DNA from: Halosaccharopolyspora lacisalsi
GTDB lineage: Bacteria; Actinomycetota; Actinomycetes; Mycobacteriales; Pseudonocardiaceae
Length of the DNA: 64,000 nt
Direction of reading: 5' to 3'
Assembly: GCF_014137975.1 (NCBI RefSeq)
Contig: NZ_JACGWZ010000005.1
Location: forward strand, 310,001-374,000
Both the position numbers and the translations under genes were made by a program. This document shows, piece by piece, positions 34,194 to 43,921 of the stretch (its first letter is position 1; each line of letters starts with the position of its first letter). The notes under the pieces are model-generated. The model saw only the letters and a list, made by a program, of their open reading frames with translations, did not search any database and was not told where the DNA came from.

Positions 34194-35354
34194 TCACGCG
34201 GGGCGGTGCCGCACCGTCGTTTCCTCCGTGGTCCAGGACCGGCACTGGTCGCTGAGGGAGAGCCCGAGACCGGGGCGGTTCGGAACGATCATGCGGCCCT
34301 CCCGGAGTTCGAGGCGTTCGTTGAACAGCGGTTCGAGCCACTCGAAGTGCTCGACCCAGGTGGTGCGCGGGTAGGTCGCGGCCAGGTGCAGGTGGATCTC
34401 CATGGCGAAGTGCGGTGCCATGCTGAGGTGGTGCCGGTCGGCGAGCGCGGCGATCCGCAGGAACGGTGTGATGCCGCCGACGCGCGGCGCGTCCGGCTGC
34501 ACGAAGTCGCAGGCTCCGGCGTGGACGAGACTCTCGTGCTCGGAGAAGCTGGTGAGCATCTCGCCGGTGGCCACCGGAGTGTCGAGTTTCGCGGCGAGCG
34601 CGGCGTGCCCCTCGGTGTCGTAGGCGTCGAGGGGCTCTTCGATCCAGGTGAGGTCGAAGCGTTCGAGCGAGCGGCCGATGCGCTGCGCGGTGGCGTGGTC
34701 CCACTGCTGGTTGGCGTCGACCATGAGCGGCACGTGATCGCCGAGGTGTTCGCGCACCGCTTCGACTCGCCGGATGTCGGCCGTCGTGTCCGGGTTGCCG
34801 ACCTTGATCTTGACCCCGCCGATGCCGCGTTCGAGACAACGCTGGGTGTTGTCCAGCATCTCTTCGACGGGGGTGGACAGGAATCCCCCCGAGGTGTTGT
34901 AGCAGCTGACCGAGTCGCGGTGGGCACCGAGCAGTTTGGCCAGCGGTAACCGGGCGCGACGTGCCTTGAGGTCCCACAGGGCGATGTCGACGGCCGCGAT
35001 GGCCTGGGTGGCCAGACCGCTGCGCCCGACCGAGGCGCCTGCCCACGCGAGCTTGCGCCAGAGGCGGTCGATGTCGTTGGGGTCCTCGCCGATCAGCTCG
35101 GGGGCGATTTCGGCGGCGTGGGCGTACAGCGCGGGGCCGCCGGCGCGCTTGGAGTAGCTGAACCCCAGACCCTCGTGGCCGCTTTCGGTGCTGATCTCGG
35201 CGAAGAGCAGGGCGACCTCGGTGAGTGGTTTCTGGCGGCCGGTGAGGACCTTGGCATCGCTGATCGGTGCGTGCAGCGGCAGCCGCACCAGGGACAGACG
35301 TACTCGGGCGATCCTGTCACTGGTGGCCGTGGTGACGGGTTCGGTGGTGGTCAT
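34194..35354 (-). CDS. Enolase-superfamily sugar-acid dehydratase (talarate/galactarate dehydratase-like)
   Basis: A 386-aa mandelate racemase/muconate lactonizing-type enzyme. GGVKIKVGNPD holds the KxK base pair of the MR group; DANQQWD, WIEEPLDAYD and ATGEMLTS provide the Mg ligands; and APHFAMEIHLHLA contains the catalytic His. The GFSYSKRAGGPALYAHAAEI segment resembles L-talarate/galactarate dehydratases. ATG 35354 has AAGGAGAG upstream. It lies 25 bp after a glucarate-dehydratase-like gene and should act on a C6 aldarate or related acid. Confidence 0.82.
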   Translation of the reverse strand: MTTTEPVTTATSDRIARVRLSLVRLPLHAPISDAKVLTGRQKPLTEVALLFAEISTESGHEGLGFSYSKRAGGPALYAHAAEIAPELIGEDPNDIDRLWRKLAWAGASVGRSGLATQAIAAVDIALWDLKARRARLPLAKLLGAHRDSVSCYNTSGGFLSTPVEEMLDNTQRCLERGIGGVKIKVGNPDTTADIRRVEAVREHLGDHVPLMVDANQQWDHATAQRIGRSLERFDLTWIEEPLDAYDTEGHAALAAKLDTPVATGEMLTSFSEHESLVHAGACDFVQPDAPRVGGITPFLRIAALADRHHLSMAPHFAMEIHLHLAATYPRTTWVEHFEWLEPLFNERLELREGRMIVPNRPGLGLSLSDQCRSWTTEETTVRHRPA

Positions 35355-35379
35355 GCTTTCTCTCCTTCGACGGGGACGC

Positions 35380-36678
35380 TCACCAGCGGGGAATCGGTGG
35401 CATGGTCCATTCGGGGTCGGACGCTCGCATCGCGGCGATGTCGTCCCTGGCGCGGACGTCGCTGCGCACCCAGCGGTCGTGGAGGCGAGCGAGTGCCTCG
35501 CGGTCGAGCTCGACACCGAGCCCGGGAGCGTCCGGCACGGTGATCGCACCGCCGTCGAAGCGGTGCGGTCGCGTGATCACGTCCTCGGTCTGCCAGGGCC
35601 GGTGCGTGTCGCAGGCGTGGAGGTTTCCGCGTACGCAGGCGGCGGCGTGGGTCATCGCGGCGAGGCTGATGCCGAGGTGGGTGTTGGAGTGCATCGACAG
35701 CCCGACGCCGTGGGTGCGGCAGGTGGCGGCCAGCTGCTGCGTGGCTCGCAGGCCGCCCCAGAAGTGGTGGTCGCAGAGCACGACCTGGACGGCTTCGGTG
35801 GCGAACGCGCCGGGGATCTCCTCCGGCGTGGTCACGCACATGTTGGTGGCGAGGGTGACGTCCGTGCGGCGGTGCACCTCGGCCATGCCCTCGGCCCCGG
35901 TGCAGGGGTCCTCGAGGTACTCCACGACGTCGCGCAGTCTCTCGGCGACCCCGGTGCCGGTGTCGACCGACCAGGCGCCGTTGGGATCGAGCCGCACGGG
36001 CAGTTCCGGGAAGGCCTGGTGCAGGGCTTCGACGGCCGCGATCTCCTCCTCGGGCGGGAACACGCCGCCCTTGAGCTTCAGCGAGCGGAATCCGTACTCG
36101 CGCACCATGCGCTCGGCCTGCCGGACCACGCCTTCCGGATCCAGTGCCGCTTCCCAGTCGTCGGACGGGGTGTGGGCGACCGGATGTTGGTCCCAGCGGT
36201 AGAACAGGTAGGCCGCGTAGTCGACGCGGTCGCGGACCTTGCCGCCGAGCAGGGCGTGCACGGGCAGCCCCGCGGTGCGGCCGAGTGCGTCGAGCAGCGC
36301 CACCTCGAAGGCCGAGACCACGATCGCGTGCAGCTTGCTCAGGTTCTGGCGCCCGAACATCCCCTTGTCCGGTCGCTCGGCGAGGAGCCCGGCGTCGACG
36401 GTGTCGGGCCGCAGGACCTCGGCGGCCACGTCCCACAGCCGGTTGACCTCGGTGAGGCCGTGGCCGGGAAGATGCTCGGCGAACGACCGCAGCGCTGTGA
36501 GGCATCCCCGGTCGCCGTACGTTTCCCCGACTCCGACGGTTCCGTCCTCGGTGACGACTTCGACGACCGAGCGAGTGGCGTAGGGCTGGTGCACTCCCTG
36601 GAGGTTCAGCAGCGGGGGGTCGCTCAGCAGGATCGGGGTCACCCGCGCTTCGGTGATCCGCATTGTTCGTTCGCTCAT
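35380..36678 (-). CDS. Glucarate dehydratase-like enzyme (enolase superfamily)
   Basis: A 432-aa member of the glucarate dehydratase branch. The signature order is present: RSLKLKGGVFPPEEE (KxK), VRLDPNGAWSV, YLEDPCTGAEGM, LATNMCVTTPEE and LSMHSNTHLGISLA with the catalytic His-Asn region. It is a paralogue of the gene at 39746-41101. It may handle a different aldaric acid. The start ATG 36678 has GGGAG upstream; MRITEARV at 36663 is an alternative. First of a two-gene operon with the talarate/galactarate-type dehydratase. Confidence 0.82.
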   Translation of the reverse strand: MSERTMRITEARVTPILLSDPPLLNLQGVHQPYATRSVVEVVTEDGTVGVGETYGDRGCLTALRSFAEHLPGHGLTEVNRLWDVAAEVLRPDTVDAGLLAERPDKGMFGRQNLSKLHAIVVSAFEVALLDALGRTAGLPVHALLGGKVRDRVDYAAYLFYRWDQHPVAHTPSDDWEAALDPEGVVRQAERMVREYGFRSLKLKGGVFPPEEEIAAVEALHQAFPELPVRLDPNGAWSVDTGTGVAERLRDVVEYLEDPCTGAEGMAEVHRRTDVTLATNMCVTTPEEIPGAFATEAVQVVLCDHHFWGGLRATQQLAATCRTHGVGLSMHSNTHLGISLAAMTHAAACVRGNLHACDTHRPWQTEDVITRPHRFDGGAITVPDAPGLGVELDREALARLHDRWVRSDVRARDDIAAMRASDPEWTMPPIPRW

Positions 36679-36838
36679 CGAAACGTTCTCCCGTGATGAA
36701 GTTCGCCGTTTCCGGCGCAGTTCTCGTCGTGCCGAATCGCGACCACGGATCCCGTTCGATTGCTTCGACGTTCCGTGCGGATCCGGTCATCGTGATCTCG
36801 GTGTTCTTTTTTCGTCGGACTCGGGTGCGAGTGCGGCT

Positions 36839-38047
36839 TCATGATGTCGCCCCGAGCATGTGGCGGCCCGCGAGAACGGTCCCGACCGCGACCAGCAGGG
36901 CACCACCGGCGGCCAACCACGCCGCCGAGTAACCGGCCGTGGTCGCCAGCAGGCCGAATCCCAACGGTCCCAGGCACGAGCCCGCGCTGGCTCCCGCCTG
37001 GGTGGTCCCGGTCGCGCGACCGGGACGGCTCGGATGGGTGGACACGATCGCGTAGCTGAACAGCCCGCCCCATCCCGAACCGAGGCCGTAACCGAGGACG
37101 ACGGCCGCACCGAACGTCCAGGGGAGGCCGGTGGCCAGCAGCACCATGCCGAGTGCTCCCGCCGCGCTCATCGCGGCCACGGTCACCAGTCCGCTGCCGC
37201 TTCGTCGGTCGGCGAGGACGCCGGCGACCACCCGGACGCCCATGCTGGCCAGCGATCCGGTCATGGCCAGCAGCCCCGCGGTCAGGGGCGAGTGGCCCTC
37301 CCCGACCGCCGCCAGGACGAAGAAGGCTCCCAGGGCGTTCGACCCGGCGGAGGCCAGGCCCCATCCCACCGCGAGCACGACGAGCGGCAGCTGGAACGGC
37401 GGGCCCGCCCCGCGGGGCTGCCGATCCGGTGTGACGGCTGCCGGAGCGGAGGGCACGGCCGAAGGGACTCGGACGACCACCGCGATCGCCAGCACGGCGG
37501 CCGAAGCGGTCACGTACACGGCCTCCCACCCGGTCACCCGGGTCGCCACCGGAAGGGACAGGCCCCCGATCAGCATGGCCGCCGGGATGGCCGACTGCTT
37601 GATGCCGAAGGCCGTTCCCTGGCGACGCGGTGGAACCAGTCGACCGAGGTAGCGGTTGGCGGCGGGTTGGATGGCACCGTTGGCCACTCCGGCACAACCG
37701 AGCACGGCCACCAGACCGATCCAACCGCGTACGGCGAGCCCGATCCACATCAGACAGAGCGCGGCCAGGACCAGCGCCGCGCGCATGGCGCGCACGCTGC
37801 CCATCCGGTCGACGAGGTGGCCGCACAGCGGCGCGGCGATGCTGCTGAAGGCGAAGAAGACCGCCACGGCCACGCCCAGCCGCGCCGCTGTCAGTCCGAG
37901 ATCACGCTGGAGCAGCGGAGCCAGCGCGGAGGTGACGAAGACCGTGACCAGACCACCGCTGGTGGCCAGGACCGCGTGTGCCGAAGCTCGGAATGAGCTC
38001 ATGCCGGCGCGGGTGCGGCTGTCCGTACCGGGCCCACTGGTCACCAC
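36839..38047 (-). CDS. MFS transporter, monocarboxylate/cyanate-type
   Basis: A 402-aa major facilitator with about 12 membrane segments. LCGHLVDRMGSVRAMRAALV and AFFVLAAVGEGHS lie in characteristic loops, and AFGIKQSAIPAAMLIGGLSL resembles transporters of the CynX/sugar-acid group. Start at tandem GTG codons (38047 or 38044); ATG 38002 is also possible. It lies among aldarate genes, so sugar-acid uptake or product exchange is the likely role. 160 bp separate it from the glucarate dehydratase-like gene downstream. Confidence 0.78.
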   Translation of the reverse strand: MVTSGPGTDSRTRAGMSSFRASAHAVLATSGGLVTVFVTSALAPLLQRDLGLTAARLGVAVAVFFAFSSIAAPLCGHLVDRMGSVRAMRAALVLAALCLMWIGLAVRGWIGLVAVLGCAGVANGAIQPAANRYLGRLVPPRRQGTAFGIKQSAIPAAMLIGGLSLPVATRVTGWEAVYVTASAAVLAIAVVVRVPSAVPSAPAAVTPDRQPRGAGPPFQLPLVVLAVGWGLASAGSNALGAFFVLAAVGEGHSPLTAGLLAMTGSLASMGVRVVAGVLADRRSGSGLVTVAAMSAAGALGMVLLATGLPWTFGAAVVLGYGLGSGWGGLFSYAIVSTHPSRPGRATGTTQAGASAGSCLGPLGFGLLATTAGYSAAWLAAGGALLVAVGTVLAGRHMLGATS

Positions 38048-38102
38048 GCGTCATCTCCGCTCTTCTTCGCGTTCTCGGGTTGGTCACCGGGGCCGACGTG
38101 GA

Positions 38103-39443
38103 TCAACCCGCCGTGACGGTCGGCTCCGCTTCGGAGGGAAGGGGTTCCACCTTGACCACGAAGGCGTAGACGGCTGCCCCCGCCAGGCACAGCACTCCCA
38201 TCGCCACCAGGGGCACGACGAAGGAGCCCGTCGCCGCCCAGAGAAAGCCGATGACGATCGGGCTCAGCAGCCCGCCGATCTGGGAACCGGTGTTCTGGAT
38301 CGCGAAGATGGAGGAGACGTTGCCCGGGCCGGGGGCGACGTCGATGGGAAGGCTGAAGATCGCGGCCGAGGCGAAGGAGGCGCTGGCGAACGAGACCGAG
38401 AGCAGCACCAGCGCCGTGGCCGCGTCCGGTGCGAAGACCGCGAACGCGACCGTGCCGGAACCGAGGGTGCCGATGAGGATCGGGATCTTGCGGGCCAGGC
38501 TCAGCGGAGTTCCACGCCGCACGAGGTGGTCGGAGAACCAGCCACCGGCGAAGTTGCCGAGAATCGCCACCAGGCCGGGGATGGCACCGTACTTGGCCAT
38601 GTCCATCGTGGAGAAACCCTGCTCCTGGACGAGATAGGTCGGGTACCAGGTGATGAAGAAGTAATTCAGGAAGTTGCGGCAGATGTAGCCGAAGAACATT
38701 CCCCAGATCGTGCCGTGCCGGAACAGGTGCGCCCACGGCAGTGATCGCTCCTGTGGCTCCGACTCCGCCTCGTCCCCGCCGTTGGTGGCTATGTGGTCCA
38801 CTTCGGCCTGCGAGGTCCACCGCTGCTCGGATGGACTGCGGTAGATCCACAACCACGCGGCGGCCCAGACGAATCCCAGTGCGCCGGTGGCGACGAACGC
38901 CCCGCGCCAGCCGACGGCGACGATGATCAGCGAGACGAGCGGAACGGCGATCGCGGCCCCGGCCTCACTGCCCGCGCCGTATATCCCGGAGGCGATCGCC
39001 CTCTCCCGCTTGGGGAACCACTCCGAGACGGCTTTGGCGCTGCTGGGCATGACCGGTGCCTCCCCGATTCCCAGCAGCAGTCGCAGGCCGAACAGGGTTC
39101 CCACACCGCGGACGAGTGCCACGGCCGCGGTGCAAGCGGACCACCACACCACGGCGGCGGCGTACGCGGTTCGCGGTCCGAGCTTGTCGGCGATCCATCC
39201 GGCCGGGAGCTGGAAGACGGCGTAGGTCCAGGCCCACGCGCCGAGCAGCACGCTCTGCATCCAGGGGCCGATGCCGAATTCCTTCCCGATCGTGGGCATG
39301 GCCACGGACAGGTTGGCGCGGTCGATGAACGCGATGATCAGTCCGACCCCGAGGAGGCCGGCGATCAGCCACCGCACTTTCGTCCTGCGCGGGGATGTTC
39401 TGGCCGGGTCGTTGCTCGCGACCTCGGTGATTTGTTCGTGCAT
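38103..39443 (-). CDS. MFS sugar-acid/glucarate transporter (GudP-like, ACS family)
   Basis: A 446-aa anion:cation symporter-type MFS permease. LIIAFIDRANLSVAMPTIGK after the first segment, FQLPAGWIADKLGPRTAYAA and GIGEAPVMPSSAKAVSEWFP, with a YICRNFLNYFFITWYPTYLV segment, match the D-galactonate/glucarate transporter group. ATG 39443 has AGGAGATCCG directly upstream. It heads a run of minus-strand genes and probably imports glucarate or galactarate for the neighbouring dehydratases. Confidence 0.85.
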   Translation of the reverse strand: MHEQITEVASNDPARTSPRRTKVRWLIAGLLGVGLIIAFIDRANLSVAMPTIGKEFGIGPWMQSVLLGAWAWTYAVFQLPAGWIADKLGPRTAYAAAVVWWSACTAAVALVRGVGTLFGLRLLLGIGEAPVMPSSAKAVSEWFPKRERAIASGIYGAGSEAGAAIAVPLVSLIIVAVGWRGAFVATGALGFVWAAAWLWIYRSPSEQRWTSQAEVDHIATNGGDEAESEPQERSLPWAHLFRHGTIWGMFFGYICRNFLNYFFITWYPTYLVQEQGFSTMDMAKYGAIPGLVAILGNFAGGWFSDHLVRRGTPLSLARKIPILIGTLGSGTVAFAVFAPDAATALVLLSVSFASASFASAAIFSLPIDVAPGPGNVSSIFAIQNTGSQIGGLLSPIVIGFLWAATGSFVVPLVAMGVLCLAGAAVYAFVVKVEPLPSEAEPTVTAG

Positions 39444-39679
39444 CGGATCTCCTGGTGGATGTCCAAAAGCCAAATGGTCGTGTGCTCACCCTGATGCGCT
39501 TTTTCGATCGGATGTGTGAACCACTACCGGTGAATAGTGCGACAGCGTAGAGGGTGGTAGATGCGTTGGCAAGGATGCGGAGTGTTTTGTCTTTTCGCCG
39601 TGTTCTCGGTGTCGGGACACCGATTTCGGCCGCTGTCGGTACGTGATCCCGCCGTGCGGGTGAATAGCCGTTTACGACA

Positions 39680-39701
39680 CTTTTCTCGAGTGCGAGAAAA
39701 G
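39680..39701. promoter_or_regulatory. Perfect 9-bp inverted repeat upstream of the GudP-like gene
   Basis: CTTTTCTCG (39680-39688) and CGAGAAAAG (39693-39701) with a 4-nt gap. Its A/T-containing arms are unusual for this genome. It could be an operator for an aldarate regulator or an additional terminator after gudD. Confidence 0.4.
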
Positions 39702-39718
39702 CGCTGGTAATCCTTCCG

Positions 39719-39742
39719 GGCCCCGCCCCCGCAGGCGGGGCC
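39719..39742 (-). terminator. Terminator hairpin directly after gudD
   Basis: A perfect 9-bp stem GGCCCCGCC / GGCGGGGCC with a six-base loop, starting three bases after the gudD stop codon on the minus strand. There is no U-tract. It fits termination of the LysR-divergent glucarate operon. Confidence 0.65.
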
Positions 39743-39745
39743 GCG

Positions 39746-41101
39746 TCAGTTCCTGTCGAGGGCGGGGCGTTTGCTGTCGAACGACCACCCCGGTACCAGG
39801 TACCGCATGGCCGTGGCGTCGTCGCGGTCCCCGAGGCCCTCGGAGCGGTAGAGTTCGTGGGCCTGCTCGACCTGTCGCATGTCCAGCTCCACACCGAGCC
39901 CCGGTGCCGCCGGAACCGTGATGCCGCCGTCGACGATGGACAGCGGTCCCCGCGTGAGCCGCTGCCCGTCCTGCCAGATCCAGTGGGTGTCGATCGCCGT
40001 GATGCTTCCCGGGGCGGCGGCCGCGACGTGGGTGAACATCGCCAGCGACACGTCGAAGTGGTTGTTGGAGTGCGATCCCCAGGTCAGTCCCCACGCGTCG
40101 CAGAGCTGGGCCACCCGCACCGATCCGCTCATCGTCCAGAAGTGGGGATCGGCCAGCGGGATGTCGACGGAATCGGTGCGGATCGCGTGGCCGAGCTGCC
40201 TCCAGTCCGTGGCGACCATGTTGGTGGCCGTGGGCAGCCCCGTGGCCCGCTTGAACTCCGCCATCGTCTCCCGCCCCGAGTACCCGTGCTCGGGGCCGCA
40301 CGGGTCCTCGGCGTAGGCCAGCGTGCCGCGCAACCCCCGGCACAGCGCGATCGCCTCGGCCAGCGGCCAGCCCCCGTTGGGGTCCAGGGTGATCCGGGCG
40401 TCGGGGAACCGCTCCGCCAGCGCCGTGACCACCTCGATCTCCTCGGTTCCGGGCAGCACACCACCCTTGAGCTTGAAGTCGCGGAAGCCGTAGCGGTCCC
40501 GGGCGGCCTCGGCCAGGCGTACGACGGCCTCCGGAGTCAACGCCTCCTCGTGACGCAGCCGCATCCAGGCGTCGGCGTCGGTGGTCTCGTCGGCGCCCGA
40601 ACGGTAGGCGAGATCGGTGCGCTCGCGGTCGCCGACGAAGAACAGGTAACCCAGCGTCGGCACGGTGTCCCGCTGCCTGCCGTCGCCGAGCAGTTCGGCC
40701 ACCGGTACGCCGAGGTGCTTGCCCAGCAGGTCCAGCATCGCGGCCTCCACCGCGGTCACCGCGTGGACGGTGACCCGCAGGTCGAAGGTCTGCGCGCCGC
40801 GTCCGCCGGAGTCGCGGCCGCCGAAACCGCCGCGCAGGGTGTTGAGCACCGACCGGTACTCCCCGAGGGAGCGGCCCGTCACCAGCTCTGCGGCCTCGAC
40901 GAGGGTGGCCCGGATCGCCTCCCCGCCGGGGACCTCGCCGACCCCGGTGTTTCCGGACGAGTCGGTGAGGATCACCAGGTTGCGGGTGAAGAAGGGACCG
41001 TGGGCCCCGCTGAGGTTCAGCAGCATGCTGTCGTGCCCGGCCACCGGTACCACCCGCATGTGGGTGACCACGGGACACTGCTGAACGGTTGCGCTGGTCA
41101 T
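39746..41101 (-). CDS. gudD: Glucarate dehydratase
   Basis: A 451-aa enolase-superfamily enzyme that dehydrates D-glucarate (and usually L-idarate) to 5-dehydro-4-deoxyglucarate. [20 protein letters not shown] and the N-terminal capping region are typical of GudD. Catalytic motifs: [16 protein letters not shown] (KxK), [46 protein letters not shown] and [17 protein letters not shown]. It closes the operon that starts with kdgD and the semialdehyde dehydrogenase. The length matches E. coli GudD closely. Confidence 0.9.
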   Translation of the reverse strand: MTSATVQQCPVVTHMRVVPVAGHDSMLLNLSGAHGPFFTRNLVILTDSSGNTGVGEVPGGEAIRATLVEAAELVTGRSLGEYRSVLNTLRGGFGGRDSGGRGAQTFDLRVTVHAVTAVEAAMLDLLGKHLGVPVAELLGDGRQRDTVPTLGYLFFVGDRERTDLAYRSGADETTDADAWMRLRHEEALTPEAVVRLAEAARDRYGFRDFKLKGGVLPGTEEIEVVTALAERFPDARITLDPNGGWPLAEAIALCRGLRGTLAYAEDPCGPEHGYSGRETMAEFKRATGLPTATNMVATDWRQLGHAIRTDSVDIPLADPHFWTMSGSVRVAQLCDAWGLTWGSHSNNHFDVSLAMFTHVAAAAPGSITAIDTHWIWQDGQRLTRGPLSIVDGGITVPAAPGLGVELDMRQVEQAHELYRSEGLGDRDDATAMRYLVPGWSFDSKRPALDRN

Positions 41102-41158
41102 GCTGACGTCCTCGCATCGGGTCGCTCGGCGAACGGTGCTCTTCGGGAAAAGGGATGT

Positions 41159-42757
41159 TCAGTGCTCGCCGAGTGCTCCGTCGACCCTGCGCCAGAGCTT
41201 GTCGGGGTTGCCGTCCGCGACGGCGCTGGGCAGGAGAGCGGCGGGGACGTCCTGATAGGCGACCGGACGCAGGAAGCGCTCGATGGCCAGGGTTCCGACG
41301 GAGGTCGTCTTCGAGTCCGATGTGGCGGGATGGGGACCGCCGTGCACCATGGCGTGTCCGACCTCGACACCGGTGGGCCAGCCGTTGAACAGCAGGCGAC
41401 CGGCGCGCGGTTCCAGCGCGTGCACGAGCTGCCCCGCCTCGTCGTGATCGCGTTCGGTGGCGTGCACGGTCGCCGTCAGTTGCCCTTCGAGCGCTTCGAC
41501 GACGGCTCGGAGCTGCGCGGCGTCCCGGCAGCGGACCACGAGGCCGCACGCGCCGAACACCTCCTGCTGCAGCGCCGCATCGTCGACGAAGCTGTCGGCG
41601 TCGGTGGCCAGCAGTGCCGCTCGACAGGCGTTCGGCAGTTCGGTTTCCGGTCCGCGAGCGAGCACGCTCACCTCCTCGCGCGCGGCCAGCGCCGCCACTC
41701 CGTCGTCGTAGGCGCGGGCGATGGCCGGGGTGAGCATGGTGGTGGGCTCGGTCTCACCGATCGCGGCCGCCGAAGCGTCCAGGAACGTCCGCAGCTCCGG
41801 CCCGTCCACGGCGACCACCAGACCGGGATTGGTGCAGAACTGCCCGGACCCCAACGTCAGCGAACCGACGAATCGCGTCGCGAGCTGCGCACCGCCCCCG
41901 GCGAGCGCGTCGGGCAGCAAGAACACCGGGTTGATGCTGCTCATCTCCGCGTACACCGGAATCGGGTGCGTCCGCCCGGTTGCGGCGTTCGTCAGTGCCG
42001 TCCCCGCCGACCGGGATCCGGTGAACCCGACCGCCCGGATGCGCGGATCGGTGACCAACGCCGTGCCCAGACCGGGTCCGGAGCCGAACAGCATCGAGAA
42101 CGTGCCCTCCGGCAGACCGCACGAGGCCACGGCGGCCGTGACGGCCCTGCCGACCAGTTCGGAAGTCCCCGGGTGGGCGTCGTGGGCCTTGACCACCACC
42201 GGACACCCCGCAGCGAGCGCCGAGGCGGTGTCCCCACCGGCGACCGAGAACGCGAGCGGGAAGTTGCTGGCCCCGAACACCGCGACCGGTCCGATTCCGA
42301 TCCTGCGTTGCCGAATGTCGGCTCGCGGCTGCGGGGTCCGCTGCGCGGGGTCGATGCGGGCACCGGCCCAGCTTCCCTCCCGCGCCACTTCCGCGAACAG
42401 TCGCAACTGGCCGGTCGTGCGGGCGCGCTCGCCGGTCACCCGCGTCCGGGGTAGCCCGGATTCGGCGTGCACCTGTTCGACGAGGGCATCACCCAGCGCC
42501 TCGATGTTGTCCGCGATCGTCTCCAGCAGCACCGCTCGCTGTTCACCGGTGCTCGTGCGGTACTCGGCGAAGGCGTTTTCTGCGGCCGCGCAGGCCCTTT
42601 CGACCTCGGCCGCTCCGCCGTGTCCGAAGGCGGGACCGAACGCGGACCCGGTGCTCGGATCCACCGCGCGTACCCGCTCACCCCCGCCGAACACCGCGGT
42701 CCCTGCGATCGTCATGTGGCCGGTCGGTTCGGCCGTCGCTGCCGTGCTGGTTGCCAC
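41159..42757 (-). CDS. 2,5-dioxovalerate (alpha-ketoglutarate semialdehyde) dehydrogenase
   Basis: A 532-aa ALDH-superfamily enzyme of the type that oxidises 2-oxoglutarate semialdehyde to 2-oxoglutarate at the end of glucarate breakdown. GPVAVFGASNFPLAFSVAGG and CPVVVKAHDAHPGTSELVG form the cofactor region. VYAEMSSINPVFLLP holds the base Glu and GSGQFCTNPGLVVA the catalytic Cys. Family members share the terminal PYQDVP-like RPVAYQDVPAALLP. The start is GTG 42757 with GAGGAG upstream. It lies between kdgD and gudD on the same strand. Confidence 0.9.
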   Translation of the reverse strand: MATSTAATAEPTGHMTIAGTAVFGGGERVRAVDPSTGSAFGPAFGHGGAAEVERACAAAENAFAEYRTSTGEQRAVLLETIADNIEALGDALVEQVHAESGLPRTRVTGERARTTGQLRLFAEVAREGSWAGARIDPAQRTPQPRADIRQRRIGIGPVAVFGASNFPLAFSVAGGDTASALAAGCPVVVKAHDAHPGTSELVGRAVTAAVASCGLPEGTFSMLFGSGPGLGTALVTDPRIRAVGFTGSRSAGTALTNAATGRTHPIPVYAEMSSINPVFLLPDALAGGGAQLATRFVGSLTLGSGQFCTNPGLVVAVDGPELRTFLDASAAAIGETEPTTMLTPAIARAYDDGVAALAAREEVSVLARGPETELPNACRAALLATDADSFVDDAALQQEVFGACGLVVRCRDAAQLRAVVEALEGQLTATVHATERDHDEAGQLVHALEPRAGRLLFNGWPTGVEVGHAMVHGGPHPATSDSKTTSVGTLAIERFLRPVAYQDVPAALLPSAVADGNPDKLWRRVDGALGEH

Positions 42758-42782
42758 GGGATATCTCCTCGCTCGTGTCGGT

Positions 42783-43724
42783 TCAGCGTGCTGCTGGGGC
42801 GGCGCCCGAGTTGGGAAGGTTCTCGATGAGGCCGGTGAGCACGTCCAGTTCGTGCTCGTCGAGGTCGACCAGCGGGCTGCGCACCGGTCCGGCCGGATGG
42901 CCGACGGCCTTCATCCCCGCCTTGACGATGCTCACCGCGTAACCGGCACGACGATCACGGATGTCGCAGTAGGGCAGCACGAAATCGTCGAGACACCGCT
43001 GCACCGTCTCGTGGTCGCGCTGCCGCACCGCGGCGTAGAAGTCCAACGCGAACTGCGGGGCGAAGTTGTACATCGCCGAGGAGTAGGTGGTCACGCCCAT
43101 TTCCATGTACGGCAGTGCGAAGGTCTCGGCGGTGGGCAGGCCGCCGACGTAGGTGAGCCGGTCGCCGAGACGGGACCGGATGCGGGTCATCGTCTCGACG
43201 TTGCCCACACCGTCCTTGAACCCGACCAGGTTCGGGCAGTCCTCGGCCAGCGCGGCGACCGTGGTGTCGGTGTACACGGCGTTGGCCCTGCCGTAGATGA
43301 TCACGCCCAGGTTCGTGGCGGCGCACACCGCTCTCACGTGGGCGGCGAGCCCTTCCTGGCCGGCCTCGGTGAGGTAGGGGGGGAGCAGCAACAATCCCTG
43401 CGCGCCGGCGCGCTCGGCGGAGCGGGCCATCTCGACGGCGATGGCGGTGCCGTATCCGGCGGGGGCGATCACGGGGACGGATTCCGAGGACTCCGCCACG
43501 GCGGCGGTGACCACCGTCTCCACTTCGGCGGGGGTGAGCGAGAAGAACTCGCCGGTGCCCCCGGCGGCGAACAGCCCGCCCGGACCGTACTGACACAGCC
43601 GGCCGATGTTCTCCCGGTAGGCGGCCTCGTCGAAGGAGTGGTCGTCACGGAAGTGGGTGACCGGAAAGGACAGCAGCCCGGAACTCAACTGCTTGGCGAC
43701 TTCCTGGGGGGAGGGACGGGACAT
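42783..43724 (-). CDS. kdgD: 5-dehydro-4-deoxyglucarate dehydratase
   Basis: A 313-aa DapA-superfamily enzyme that converts 5-dehydro-4-deoxyglucarate to 2-oxoglutarate semialdehyde with loss of water and CO2. [13 protein letters not shown] and [20 protein letters not shown] are diagnostic. [12 protein letters not shown] supplies the Tyr, and [10 protein letters not shown] the Schiff-base Lys near residue 186. AAGGAG lies before ATG 43724. It is the first gene of the operon and is divergent from the LysR regulator. Confidence 0.92.
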   Translation of the reverse strand: MSRPSPQEVAKQLSSGLLSFPVTHFRDDHSFDEAAYRENIGRLCQYGPGGLFAAGGTGEFFSLTPAEVETVVTAAVAESSESVPVIAPAGYGTAIAVEMARSAERAGAQGLLLLPPYLTEAGQEGLAAHVRAVCAATNLGVIIYGRANAVYTDTTVAALAEDCPNLVGFKDGVGNVETMTRIRSRLGDRLTYVGGLPTAETFALPYMEMGVTTYSSAMYNFAPQFALDFYAAVRQRDHETVQRCLDDFVLPYCDIRDRRAGYAVSIVKAGMKAVGHPAGPVRSPLVDLDEHELDVLTGLIENLPNSGAAPAAR

Positions 43725-43864
43725 CGACGAGGACTCCTTGCGCGTCTCGGATCACCGACGGACATACCGGCGGCGCGGAACGTCCGGTGCGCGGGTACCG
43801 CTGCGGAACGCTTTCGGTGTGCCCGGGGTCACCGGCGCTGGACGGGATTGACCGTAGGCTGAAG

Positions 43865-43921
43865 CATCGATGTCCGTCCAACACTGATATGACATCCTCC
43901 GATACCGGAAGAGCATCGATG
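43865..43921. promoter_or_regulatory. Duplicated CATCGATG palindrome at the LysR promoter
   Basis: AGCATCGATG occurs twice, with the 8-bp palindrome at 43865-43872 and 43914-43921, 49 bp apart. The second copy overlaps the LysR ATG. Both lie in the 194-bp divergent region between kdgD and the LysR gene. Two sites roughly five helical turns apart suit a tetrameric LysR protein. Candidate only. Confidence 0.35.

Larger units (their letters stand above)
39474..39745. other. 272-bp intergenic region with lower GC
   Basis: This lies between two minus-strand genes, upstream of the GudP-like transporter and downstream of gudD. It should hold the transporter promoter. Its GC is visibly lower than in the genes. 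It contains an inverted repeat at 39680-39701 and a GC-rich hairpin at 39719-39742. No gene is seen. Confidence 0.55.
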
